DNA from: JBMTVN01 sp046047235 | GTDB taxonomy: Bacteria; Verrucomicrobiota; Verrucomicrobiia; Limisphaerales; JAHDYP01 | Assembly (NCBI GenBank): GCA_046047235.1 | Contig: JBJOII010000087.1 | Span: forward strand, 1 to 23,121 | DNA length: 23,121 bases | Direction: 5' to 3' | Shown here: piece after piece, positions 15,130 through 22,610 of the stretch | Layout: each line of letters begins with the position of its first letter | Position numbering within the stretch: position 1 is the stretch's first letter | The notes under the pieces: generated by a model | The model's input: the letters and a program-made list of their open reading frames with translations, nothing else | Told to the model about the DNA's origin: nothing | Databases searched by the model: none | Translations under genes and position numbers: made by a program

Positions 15130-16953
15130 ATGAGCGACACCACATCAGCCGCCTCCGAACCTGGCCCTAGTTGCCCCTCCACCCCCATTAAAGAAGCGGT
15201 CATCCGGATCGCCGGTAATTCCCAGGACGGCATCCAGGCCATCGGCGGCTTCCTGGCACGCCTCGCCGGACGCTCGGAACAAGAGGTCATGACCTTCATG
15301 ACCATCCCGTCCACCATCTCCGGCGGCCCATCCATCTTCCAAGTCCGCCTCGGCACCGGCGAAGTCCTCAGCCCCGGCGATGAAGCCGACCTCCTCGTCG
15401 CCTTCTACCAACACTCCTACGAAGGCCATATCAATTCCCTCCGCAAAGGCGGCATCGTCCTCTACGATTCCGACCACGTGGAACCCAAAACGGAATGGCA
15501 GGAAGACTACCGCCACGTCGGTATCGCCATCTCCAACCTCACCGTCGAAGCCATCGGCGGAACCGCCCGCGATAAAGGTAAAAACGTCTTCGTGCTCGGC
15601 CTCCTCGCCCGCATGTTCGACCTCAATATCCCCAAACTCGAACTCCTCATCCGACAACGCTTCGCCGGTAAAAACGAAAGCATCGTCAATAACGCCCTCC
15701 TCGCCTTCAACGCCGGCTACGCCTACTCCATCGGTAGCCTCAGCGAAATCTTCTCCTTCTCCGAAAGCCGTAAACGGAACCGCTCCCAAGTGGTCATGAA
15801 CGGCAACGAAGCCCTCGCCTACGGCCTCATCGCCGCCGGCGTCCGCTTCGGCGCCGGTTACCCCATCACACCCTGGTCGGATATCATGGAAATCCTCCGC
15901 CGGGAATTACCCAAATACGGCGGCTCCTTCATCCAGTGTGAAGACGAAATCGCCTCGGTCGCCATGGCCCTAGGCGCCAGCTACGGCGGCCGCGTCGCCG
16001 TCACCGGCTCCAGCGGCCCCGGTATCGCCCTCAAAACCGAAGCCATCGGTTGGGGCGTCATGGCCGAAATCCCCCTCGTCATCGTCAATGTCCAGCGCGG
16101 CGGCCCCTCCACCGGCCTCCCCACAAACGTCGAACAATCCGACCTCAATATCGCCATCTATGGCGGCCACGGCGATTCCCCACGTATCGTCCTCGCCCCC
16201 TCCAACGTCGGCGACTGCTTCCATACTGCCATCGAGGCCGTCAACCTGGCCCGCAATTACAGCGTCCCCGTCTTCATCCTCACCGACCAGGCCATCGCCA
16301 CCCGCATCGAAGCCTTCGAGGAACCCGACCTCGAGCAAGTCTGCCAGGACATCTCCCCGGACCTTACCCCAAGGGATGACTTCAAACCCTACGACCTCCT
16401 CGCCCCCAACGGCGTCCCCAACCACGCCGCCCCGGGCACGCGTATCCTCAGCGGTAAATATCCGGTCGTCACCGGCCTCGAACACGACGAGTTGGGCCAC
16501 CCCTCCGGCTCACCCAAACTCCACCAGGCCATGACCGCCAAACGCCGCAATAAACTGCGCACCCTCGCCAGCAAATTGCCCCAACCCAAAATCTACGGCG
16601 ACGAATCAGGTGATGTCCTCCTCGTCGGCTGGGGCTCCAGCCTCGGCCCCATCCGCGAAGCCGTCAACCGCGCCCAAGCCTCCGGCCAGAAAGTCAGCGG
16701 CCTCCATATCCGCTACCTCAACCCGCTGCCCAACGGCCTCGAAAAAATCTTCGCCCGCTTCAACCACGTCTTCGTCGCCGAACTCAATGACGAAGGCCTC
16801 TACGGCTGCGGCCAATTGGCCACTATCCTCCGGGCCCGCTACTGCGACCCCAAAATCAAATCCATCACCAAAACCGACGGCCTCACGTTCAAAATTCGAG
16901 AACTGCTCGCCGTCGTCAACGATACCCTCAATACCAACGTCGCCAGCGCCTAA
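15130..16953 (+). CDS. korA: 2-oxoacid:ferredoxin oxidoreductase, fused gamma-alpha subunit
   Basis: With the subunit encoded next, this enzyme oxidatively decarboxylates a 2-oxoacid to its acyl-CoA and passes electrons to ferredoxin. I chose the ATG at 15130 (607 residues) over a TTG 45 bases upstream, because the extra residues are not conserved-looking. A gamma domain fills about 21-210 (RIAGNSQDGIQAIGG at 26-40). The alpha domain follows, with GYPITPWSDIMEIL (243-256), TGSSGPG (292-298) and QRGGPSTGLPT (322-332). The C-terminal domain is about 480-607. This KorA-type arrangement usually acts on 2-oxoglutarate, but related enzymes use pyruvate or branched-chain oxoacids, so the substrate is an inference. 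No Shine-Dalgarno sequence is visible. Confidence 0.93.
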   Translation: MSDTTSAASEPGPSCPSTPIKEAVIRIAGNSQDGIQAIGGFLARLAGRSEQEVMTFMTIPSTISGGPSIFQVRLGTGEVLSPGDEADLLVAFYQHSYEGHINSLRKGGIVLYDSDHVEPKTEWQEDYRHVGIAISNLTVEAIGGTARDKGKNVFVLGLLARMFDLNIPKLELLIRQRFAGKNESIVNNALLAFNAGYAYSIGSLSEIFSFSESRKRNRSQVVMNGNEALAYGLIAAGVRFGAGYPITPWSDIMEILRRELPKYGGSFIQCEDEIASVAMALGASYGGRVAVTGSSGPGIALKTEAIGWGVMAEIPLVIVNVQRGGPSTGLPTNVEQSDLNIAIYGGHGDSPRIVLAPSNVGDCFHTAIEAVNLARNYSVPVFILTDQAIATRIEAFEEPDLEQVCQDISPDLTPRDDFKPYDLLAPNGVPNHAAPGTRILSGKYPVVTGLEHDELGHPSGSPKLHQAMTAKRRNKLRTLASKLPQPKIYGDESGDVLLVGWGSSLGPIREAVNRAQASGQKVSGLHIRYLNPLPNGLEKIFARFNHVFVAELNDEGLYGCGQLATILRARYCDPKIKSITKTDGLTFKIRELLAVVNDTLNTNVASA

Positions 16954-16970
16954 CCCGCAACAACCCCACC

Positions 16971-17900
16971 ATGAGCTCATCCCTAGCCGATAAATCCATG
17001 GCCCTCACCACCCCCACCCCGGAAGTCGAACGCAAAGGCCTCACGAAAAAAGAAATCGCCGCCGATCACCCCACCTGGTGCCCAGGCTGCGGCGACTTCT
17101 CCGTCCTCGCCCTTTACTTCAAACTCATCGAGAAACGTAAACTCTGGCACGAGAAAATCACCACGGTCGCAGGCATCGGCTGCTCCAGCCGCTTCCCCTA
17201 CTTCGTCCAGGCCCACGGCGTCCACTTCATCCACGGCCGCGCTCTCCCCTTCGCCACCGGTGTCTCCCTCTCCCGACCCGATATCCACGTGTTTACCTTC
17301 GGCGGCGACGGGGATGCCTTCTCCATCGGCGGTAACCACTTCAGCCATACCGCCCGTAAAAATGTCAAAATGACCTACGTGGTCATGGATAACTGGGTCT
17401 ACGGCCTCACCAAAAAGCAAACCTCCCCCACCTCCCCCCTCGGCTTTAAATCCAAAACCGACCTCTGGGGCGCCATCGACCAACCCATCAACCCCCTTAA
17501 ACAGGCCATCGCTGCCGGAGCCACCTTCGTCGCCCGAACCACCAGCACCAACCCGGCCCACGTCCTCCAAATGATGGAGGCCGCCATGGACCATAACGGC
17601 TTCGGCTTCATCCAGTGCCTCAGCGAATGCGTCGAATTCTACCCCGGTGCCTTCGATGCCTCGAACCCCCGCAAAGGCGGTGAGTTCCGCACCGTCCCCG
17701 ATTCCCACGACGTCACCGACGAAGCCGCCGCCTACAAACTCGCCGGCGAACCCTTCCCCGGATACTTCGGCATCATCTACAAAACCGATCGCCCCACCAA
17801 AAACGAACTGGAAACCAATATCGTCAAGGAAGCCCAAGGCCGACTGCCCGAACTCAAGCCGTCCGATATCCTCCAGCGCACTTTCGATCGAATGAAGTAA
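16971..17900 (+). CDS. korB: 2-oxoacid:ferredoxin oxidoreductase beta subunit (thiamine diphosphate-binding)
   Basis: The 309-residue subunit holds thiamine diphosphate and a [4Fe-4S] cluster. HPTWCPGCGDFSVL (33-46) supplies C37 and C40, GIGCSS supplies C71, and LSECVEF supplies C220, matching the four-cysteine pattern of this family. The ThDP/Mg motif is GGDGD (111-115) followed by NWVYGL (141-146). The next residues read TKKQTSPTS, where the family usually has TKGQ. It begins 17 bases after korA and is clearly in the same transcript. A second in-frame ATG lies at 16998. Confidence 0.94.
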   Translation: MSSSLADKSMALTTPTPEVERKGLTKKEIAADHPTWCPGCGDFSVLALYFKLIEKRKLWHEKITTVAGIGCSSRFPYFVQAHGVHFIHGRALPFATGVSLSRPDIHVFTFGGDGDAFSIGGNHFSHTARKNVKMTYVVMDNWVYGLTKKQTSPTSPLGFKSKTDLWGAIDQPINPLKQAIAAGATFVARTTSTNPAHVLQMMEAAMDHNGFGFIQCLSECVEFYPGAFDASNPRKGGEFRTVPDSHDVTDEAAAYKLAGEPFPGYFGIIYKTDRPTKNELETNIVKEAQGRLPELKPSDILQRTFDRMK

Positions 17901-17952
17901 ACCACCCGACTTCTCACTAGCCTTTTAAACCGGCACCTCCATAGTCCCGCCC

Positions 17953-18849
17953 ATGTCCAATACCGACGCCGTCCTCGAGCTCAACCTGCCCGGAATCAAG
18001 AAAATCAAAAGCGGCAAAGTCCGCGAAATGTTCGACCTCGGCGAACATTACCTCATGGTCGCTACCGACCGGATCTCCGCGTTCGATGTCATCCTCCCCA
18101 ATGGCGTCCCCAGAAAAGGCGAGGTCCTCACGCAAATCTCCCACTTTTGGTTCGATAAGGTCGCCTCCCTCGTACCCAATCACCGCATCAACCTCCCCAA
18201 CGATCCGCTGCCCGCCAGCCTCCAGCCCTACGCGGACACAGTCCAACGCCGCAGCATGATCGTCAAAAAAGCTCAGCCCCTCGCCATCGAATGCGTCGTG
18301 CGCGGCTACCTCGCCGGCTCCGGCTGGAAGGAATACCGCAAAAGCCAAACAGTCTGCGGCCTCCCCCTCCCCGCCGGACTTCAGGAATCCTCCGAACTCC
18401 CCGAACCCATCTTCACCCCCGCCACGAAAGCCGAAACCGGGCACGACGAAAATATCCCCTTCGAAGAAGCCGCCCGCATCGTCGGCCAGGATATCGCCGA
18501 ACGCGTCCGCACACTCAGTATCCAAATCTACTCCCAAGCCCGCGCTTACGCCCGCGAACGAGGCATCATCATCGCCGATACCAAATTCGAATTCGGCATC
18601 TTCAACGACGACCTCATCCTCATCGATGAAGTCCTCACCCCGGATTCCTCCCGCTTCTGGCCCGCCGATCAATACGCCGCCGGCAAAAGCCAACCAAGCT
18701 TCGATAAACAGTTCGTACGGGATTACCTCGAAACTCTAGACTGGAATAAACAGGCCCCCGGCCCTACCCTACCCGGCGATATCGTGGAAAAAACCTCGGC
18801 CAAATACGTCGAGTCCTACGAACGCCTCACCGGCAAACCGCTGACCTAG
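17953..18849 (+). CDS. purC: Phosphoribosylaminoimidazole-succinocarboxamide synthase
   Basis: PurC joins CAIR and aspartate using ATP to give SAICAR in purine synthesis. The 298 residues match the longer form of the family (yeast ADE1-like, about 300) rather than the roughly 240-residue form. Motifs are SGKVREMFDLG (20-30), ATDRISAFDVILPNGVP (37-53), VVRGYLAGSGWKEY (115-128), ADTKFEFGI (208-216) and LIDEVLTPDSSRFW (223-236). It lies 52 bases after korB and may be read from the same transcript, although the pathways differ. There is no clear Shine-Dalgarno sequence. The stop codon lies inside a 14-base perfect palindrome (18841-18854). Confidence 0.96.
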   Translation: MSNTDAVLELNLPGIKKIKSGKVREMFDLGEHYLMVATDRISAFDVILPNGVPRKGEVLTQISHFWFDKVASLVPNHRINLPNDPLPASLQPYADTVQRRSMIVKKAQPLAIECVVRGYLAGSGWKEYRKSQTVCGLPLPAGLQESSELPEPIFTPATKAETGHDENIPFEEAARIVGQDIAERVRTLSIQIYSQARAYARERGIIIADTKFEFGIFNDDLILIDEVLTPDSSRFWPADQYAAGKSQPSFDKQFVRDYLETLDWNKQAPGPTLPGDIVEKTSAKYVESYERLTGKPLT

Positions 18850-18873
18850 GTCAGTTCACCACCTTCCTGCAAC

Positions 18874-18917
18874 AAGGCCCCTTCCCTTACCCCCCCCCAC
18901 CCCAGGGAAGGGGCCTT
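18874..18917. terminator. Perfect 14-base-pair hairpin after purC, probable terminator
   Basis: AAGGCCCCTTCCCT (18874-18887) is perfectly complementary to AGGGAAGGGGCCTT (18904-18917), with a 16-base C-rich loop. It lies 25 bases after the purC stop. No T run follows, so it is not a textbook intrinsic terminator; it may instead protect the 3' end or stop transcription by another route. Confidence 0.55.
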
Positions 18918-19232
18918 ACCCCCCCACTCCAGCCCCATCCCCGTCCTGGCCGCGGTTGGAATCGAGATCGAAATCCAAAGGCCAGAGGTCAGCTGTTCGC
19001 CTCCATTCGCCCCCCACTCCCATCGGCATCTCAACCTTTCCAAATCCACGCCAGTCTCATTCCTTTGCCCCTGCCATCTTGTTGCCCAATGAACATCCGC
19101 CCCCATTGGCGTTCATTCGCGGTTTAAACCGGAGGTCAGAAGTCAGTAACCCATAACCAATAACCCCTCCCCAATCGACGATCCTTCGCGCCACAGGCGC
19201 GCCAACCCACTCTCTCCCCCTCCCCTCTCCTT
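18918..19232. repeat. Gene-free gap with short repeats
   Basis: It contains an ATCGNN array of two good units and one poor one (18961-18978), CCAGAGGTCAGC (about 18982), a GGAGGTCAGAAGTCAG element near 19131, a CATTGGCGTTCATTCGCGG element (about 19105-19123) and a GCGCCACAGGCGCG palindrome (about 19188-19203). A stretch near 19068-19095 resembles one near 10325-10340 (TTTGCCC...CCCAAT versus TTTGCCCAAT). No gene was seen. Confidence 0.7.
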
Positions 19233-20045
19233 GTGTCCCTCGCGCGGGACGCATCAATTCCGCTTGGCTCCAAACCCGTCTCACGCTTTCATCCCCAAAA
19301 CGCCGTGAACGCCGATAAGCCAAAACAACCCTTCGGACCACCCCTGCTGCGGTTCATCCATCGCTGGCTCGTCACTACACTCGCCGTCATGGTCGCTGCC
19401 GGTATCCTCCCCGGTATCGACTTCGATAACTGGAAATACCTCCTTGCAGCCTCCCTGCTCCTCGGCATCCTGAATGCCCTCCTCCGCCCCCTCCTCCTGC
19501 TCATTTCTCTCCCCCTCGTCATCCTCTCCCTCGGCCTCTACATCATCTTCATCAATGCCCTCCTGCTCTCCTTCGTCGGACAGCTGGTCAGCGGATTCCA
19601 CGTAGACAGCTTCGGATCCGCCTTCCTCGGCGCCATCCTCATCAGCCTCACCACGCTCGCCCTCAATACGCTCACCGGAAAAAACGAGGCCCGCACCCAA
19701 CCCCGGCCCCCCCCCACCCACCCCCCAGGCCCACAACCACCCCCGTTACCTCATCGGTTGCTACACCCGCCCATGGGACCAATGGGACCTCGACCGCGCC
19801 CTCGATGGCGTCGCCCAAGCCGGCTTCCAATGGGTCGGCCTCATGACCGCCAAAGGCACCCCCAACACCATCATCCACCCGGAATTGTCCACCGCCCAAG
19901 CCGCCCAAATCGGCGCCAAAACCAAACAACGCAACCTCTCCATCTGCTCGGTCTACGGCGACTTCCAACCCACCCCAAACCTCACAGCCTCCCGACAACA
20001 ACTCCACCAACTCATCGACCTCTGCGCCGCCTGCGGTTCCCCTGA
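19233..20045 (+). CDS. PF04020-type four-helix membrane protein with an out-of-frame tail
   Basis: Only the first part looks genuine. Residues about 44-60, 68-91, 92-117 and 127-147 are hydrophobic, and the stretch GILNALLRPLLLLISLPLVI (78-97) is the hallmark of the PF04020 family ('phage holin family 4' / YvlD-like), small membrane proteins of about 115-130 residues and uncertain function. The family match ends near residue 150 (about 19683). After that the frame is Pro/Arg/His-rich because it shadows the TIM-barrel gene in the next frame, and no stop occurs until 20045. The start is uncertain: GTG at 19233 or GTG at 19305, which gives a more usual N-terminus. Neither has a ribosome binding site. 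Confidence 0.7.
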   Translation: MSLARDASIPLGSKPVSRFHPQNAVNADKPKQPFGPPLLRFIHRWLVTTLAVMVAAGILPGIDFDNWKYLLAASLLLGILNALLRPLLLLISLPLVILSLGLYIIFINALLLSFVGQLVSGFHVDSFGSAFLGAILISLTTLALNTLTGKNEARTQPRPPPTHPPGPQPPPLPHRLLHPPMGPMGPRPRPRWRRPSRLPMGRPHDRQRHPQHHHPPGIVHRPSRPNRRQNQTTQPLHLLGLRRLPTHPKPHSLPTTTPPTHRPLRRLRFP

Positions 20046-20568
20046 ACTCCTCCTCGGCGGCACCACCAACCCCGAGGCCTATGAGACCTTCATCAAATCC
20101 ATCGCCGCCGAATGCCCCCACGCCCAAGCCAGTAACCTCGGCATCACTCTCAAACCCCACGGCGGCCTCAATGCCACCGGCGCCCAGTGCCGCCAAGCCA
20201 TCCAACGCGTCAACCACCCCAGCTTCCGCCTCTGGTACGACCCCGCCAATATCCTCTACTACTCAGACGGACAACTCGACCCCCTCAAGGATGTCCTCGA
20301 TGTCGATGGCCTCGTCGTCGGTATGAGTATCAAAGATTTCCTCCCACCCAAAAACGTCCTCATCAACCCAGGCTCCGGCCAAGTCAACTTTACCCCGCTC
20401 TTCGCCCGACTCCGCCTCGGCGGCTTCACCCGCGGCCAGCTCCTCGTCGAATGCACCGCACCCGGCTCCTTCAAAGAAATCACCGAGGCTGCCACCCAAG
20501 CCCGACTCCTGACAGAACGCCTCGCCCGAGGCCAACCCTTCCAAGGCCTCAAACCCGAACCCCAATAA
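19726..20568 (+). CDS. Xylose-isomerase-like TIM-barrel protein (sugar phosphate isomerase/epimerase family), start missing
   Basis: Coding character extends upstream of the first in-frame ATG (19843): the frame reads HPRYLIGCYTRPWDQWDLDR then ALDGVAQAGFQWVGLMTA, a normal first strand and helix for this family. No ATG, GTG or TTG occurs in this frame between the stop at 19603-19605 and 19843. The body shows ITLKPHGG, LWYDPANILYY, GMSIKDF and LLVECTAPGS, which would place the metal-binding His, Asp and Glu residues of the barrel. The upstream membrane-protein frame would join it if one C were removed from the nine-C run at 19707-19715. This is therefore a frameshifted fusion, a gene with a lost start, or a sequencing error. 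The substrate is unknown. Confidence 0.7.
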   Translation, partial: QAHNHPRYLIGCYTRPWDQWDLDRALDGVAQAGFQWVGLMTAKGTPNTIIHPELSTAQAAQIGAKTKQRNLSICSVYGDFQPTPNLTASRQQLHQLIDLCAACGSPELLLGGTTNPEAYETFIKSIAAECPHAQASNLGITLKPHGGLNATGAQCRQAIQRVNHPSFRLWYDPANILYYSDGQLDPLKDVLDVDGLVVGMSIKDFLPPKNVLINPGSGQVNFTPLFARLRLGGFTRGQLLVECTAPGSFKEITEAATQARLLTERLARGQPFQGLKPEPQ

Positions 20569-20598
20569 CCCCCACCGACTCCCCTCTCCTCTCTCCCG

Positions 20599-20630
20599 AA
20601 AAAAAGCCCGGCCAGCATCAGCTGACCGGG
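20599..20630 (-). terminator. Rho-independent terminator of flagellin gene 1
   Basis: On the minus strand a ten-base-pair stem (20621-20630 with 20607-20616, including one G-T pair) with a four-base loop is followed by a seven-T run after one spacer base. It lies 34 bases past the flagellin stop. It also lies 30 bases past the TIM-barrel stop on the other strand and could help both. Confidence 0.88.
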
Positions 20631-20664
20631 GTGTTTGGTCGTGGCGCCATTCCGCCAACCCACA

Positions 20665-21474
20665 TTACTGCAGGAGTCGAAGCGCCGACTGCGGAGTGGC
20701 GTTCGCCTGAGACAACATCGCCGTGCCTGCCTGGACGAGAATGTTGTACCGGGCAAATTGCGTGCTCTCATCCGCAACATCCACATCCTTGATCCGGCTG
20801 TTGGCAGCACTGAGATTGTCCTTCAGCACCATCAACTGCTCGCTCGTGGAATTCAGCCGCGAAATGTTTGCACCCACATTCGCTCGATCCGTCGCCAATT
20901 GCGTAATAGCCGCCTTCACTTCCGTAAGAGCCGCCGACGCGTTGGAAACAGAATCCACTCCAGCCGTTCCGTCAGTAATTGCAGTATACGCGCTCGCCCC
21001 CAAGTTCACCGCCGTCATCGTGAACTTGTTGCCATCCTCGTCCTTCGTGACTCCCAAACCGGCACTCCCAAACAGGGATACCCCGTTGAATTCCTTGGAA
21101 GCCGCGTCACTGATGTAGCCCTCCAATGCAGTAAACTCCGCATTATACAGACTCCTGTCAGAATCGGACTTGGTGACATCCTGCGCCAAAATCGCCAGCT
21201 CGCTCATCCGGTCCAACGCCTTCGAAACCTTCTTCAGAAACCCGTCCTGAGTCTGGCTGAAGGACACCGCGTTGCTAATATTGGTGTTTGTAGCATTCAC
21301 ACGGTTGATCTGAGCGTCGAATTTCATCGAAACTGCCAACCCGGCAGCATCATCCTCCGGCGATATAATCTTCGAACCCGAAGATAAGCGTGACAGCGAT
21401 TTGGACAGTAAACCCTGCGATTCACCAAGTAGACGCGCTGCACTCTGAGCCGAAACGTTCGTGTTAATAACCAT
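20665..21474 (-). CDS. fliC: Flagellin, copy 1
   Basis: Flagellin is the filament subunit exported through the flagellar type III apparatus. The 269 residues start MVINTNVSAQSAARLLGESQ and end in ARYNILVQAGTAMLSQANAT plus PQSALRLLQ, the conserved N- and C-terminal D0/D1 helices that pack the filament core. The central variable part (about 130-185) is very short, so the surface-exposed D2/D3 domains are nearly absent. It aligns without gaps with copy 2; I count about 21 differences by eye, clustered in the middle (around 159-180). AAGGAAGGAG precedes the ATG and lies in a hairpin. It has its own promoter and terminator. No other flagellar gene is in the window. Confidence 0.96.
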   Translation of the reverse strand: MVINTNVSAQSAARLLGESQGLLSKSLSRLSSGSKIISPEDDAAGLAVSMKFDAQINRVNATNTNISNAVSFSQTQDGFLKKVSKALDRMSELAILAQDVTKSDSDRSLYNAEFTALEGYISDAASKEFNGVSLFGSAGLGVTKDEDGNKFTMTAVNLGASAYTAITDGTAGVDSVSNASAALTEVKAAITQLATDRANVGANISRLNSTSEQLMVLKDNLSAANSRIKDVDVADESTQFARYNILVQAGTAMLSQANATPQSALRLLQ

Positions 21475-21478
21475 ATGG

Positions 21479-21508
21479 GACTCCTTCCTTGAGTCACCCC
21501 TTTCGGGG
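21479..21508 (-). promoter_or_regulatory. Flagellin 1 leader: GNRA hairpin plus Shine-Dalgarno hairpin
   Basis: Reading the mRNA (minus strand), CCCC-GAAA-GGGG (21508-21497) forms a four-pair stem with a GNRA tetraloop. One base on, GACTC-AAGGAAG-GAGTC (21495-21479) forms a five-pair stem whose loop and 3' arm carry the Shine-Dalgarno AAGGAAGGAG. The ATG follows five bases later. GGA in a hairpin loop over the ribosome binding site is the kind of site bound by CsrA in the flagellin leader of Bacillus subtilis. Involvement of CsrA here is an inference. Confidence 0.6.
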
Positions 21509-21617
21509 ATTCAACCGCGGCATTCCTTGCCGCGAGCAGGTTTTCTTCCGGGGCACCCGCCGATCTCCCCCCCGGTGAACTCCGGCCACCGGGAACCGTT
21601 GTCTAACGACACCCACT

Positions 21618-21644
21618 GTAACGGCTACCATCCAAAAAGCTTTA
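21618..21644 (-). promoter_or_regulatory. Sigma-28 (FliA)-type promoter of flagellin 1
   Basis: On the minus strand TAAAGCTT (21644-21637), an 11-base spacer and GCCGTTAC (21625-21618) match the enteric flagellar consensus TAAAGTTT-N11-GCCGATAA in element order and exact spacing. Transcription should start near 21611, giving a leader of about 137 bases. Confidence 0.85.
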
Positions 21645-21696
21645 GGGCATGTCCGAATACTGGAACCCCAACTGAAGAAAAATCCTCGCACCCCCC

Positions 21697-21732
21697 AAAA
21701 AACCAAGCACCGGCCAGCTTACGCTGGCCGGT
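21697..21732 (-). terminator. Rho-independent terminator of flagellin gene 2
   Basis: A perfect ten-base-pair stem (ACCGGCCAGC and GCTGGCCGGT, 21709-21732) with a four-base loop is followed on the minus strand by GCTTGG and then six T residues. The T run is six bases from the stem, which may weaken it. The core sequence resembles the flagellin 1 terminator. Confidence 0.8.
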
Positions 21733-21767
21733 CCCTATTCAATCAGCCTCAGCTGCCTGATTCCTAA

Positions 21768-22577
21768 TTAGGAAAGGAGCCGAAGCGCCGACTGGGGGGT
21801 CGCGTTAGCCTGTGCCAACATCGCCGTCCCAGCCTGCACCAGAATGTTGTAACGCGCAAACTGCGTGCTCTCATCAGCCACGTCCACATCCTTGATCCGG
21901 CTGTTGGCTGCACTCAGATTGTCTTTCAACACAGCCAGCTGCTCGCTAGTCGAACCCAGACGCGAAATATTCGCACCCACATTCGCCCGGTCAGCCGCCA
22001 ACTGCGTGATCGCTGCCTTCACCTCCGTCAAAGCAGCCGCCGCGTTCGAGGCCGTATCTACACCCGCACTCCCATCAGTGATCGGAGTGTAGTTGCTGCC
22101 ACCCAGGTTCACCGCCGTCATGGTGAACTTGTTGCCGTCCTCATCCTTCGTCACTCCCAGACCACTGCTGCCAAACAAGGACACACCATTGAATTCCTTC
22201 GAGGCAACGTCACCAATGTAACCTTCCAGGGCCGTAAACTCAGCATTATACAAGCTCCGGTCAGAGTCCGACTTCGTCACGTCCTGTGACAAAATTGCCA
22301 GCTCACTCATCCGGTCCAATGCCTTGGAGACCTTCTTCAAAAACCCGTCCTGGGTCTGACTGAAGGAAATGGCATTGCTGATGTTCGTGTTCGCCGCATT
22401 CACGCGATTGATCTGGGCATCAAAACGCATCGATACCGCCATGCCGGCAGCATCGTCTTCAGGCGACACAATCTTCGATCCCGATGACAACCGGGACAAC
22501 GATTTGGATAACAGTCCTTGGGATTCCCCCAGTAGGCGCGCTGCGCTCTGGGCCGACACGTTCGTGTTAATAACCAT
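21768..22577 (-). CDS. fliC: Flagellin, copy 2
   Basis: This second flagellin is also 269 residues and starts with the same first 36 residues as copy 1 (MVINTNVSAQSAARLLGESQ...). It ends in ARYNILVQAGTAMLAQANAT plus PQSALRLLS. Substitutions relative to copy 1 are mostly conservative (I37V, L46M, K51R, V70I) and densest in the short central segment (GGSNYTPITDGSAGVDTASN here, GASAYTAITDGTAGVDSVSN in copy 1). Both copies keep intact core helices, so both probably enter the filament. The promoter, leader hairpins and terminator are duplicated too. Its sigma-28-like -10 is closer to consensus than that of copy 1, so this may be the stronger gene. Confidence 0.96.
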   Translation of the reverse strand: MVINTNVSAQSAARLLGESQGLLSKSLSRLSSGSKIVSPEDDAAGMAVSMRFDAQINRVNAANTNISNAISFSQTQDGFLKKVSKALDRMSELAILSQDVTKSDSDRSLYNAEFTALEGYIGDVASKEFNGVSLFGSSGLGVTKDEDGNKFTMTAVNLGGSNYTPITDGSAGVDTASNAAAALTEVKAAITQLAADRANVGANISRLGSTSEQLAVLKDNLSAANSRIKDVDVADESTQFARYNILVQAGTAMLAQANATPQSALRLLS

Positions 22578-22580
22578 ATT

Positions 22581-22610
22581 GACTCCTTCCTTGAGTCACC
22601 CCTCGCGGGG
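22581..22610 (-). promoter_or_regulatory. Flagellin 2 leader: GNRA hairpin plus Shine-Dalgarno hairpin
   Basis: The mRNA reads CCCC-GCGA-GGGG (22610-22599), again a GNRA tetraloop although two loop bases differ from copy 1. It is followed by the identical GACTC-AAGGAAG-GAGTC hairpin (22597-22581) holding the Shine-Dalgarno sequence. Both stems are unchanged between copies while the rest of the leader has diverged. Confidence 0.6.

Noticed and set aside
16983..17837. 284-residue minus-strand frame opposite korB
   Set aside because: Antisense shadow of a gene with clear cysteine and thiamine motifs.
19233..19700. Phage lysis holin or prophage edge
   Set aside because: The PF04020 family carries a holin label, but most members are ordinary chromosomal membrane proteins, and no phage gene or attachment site is nearby.
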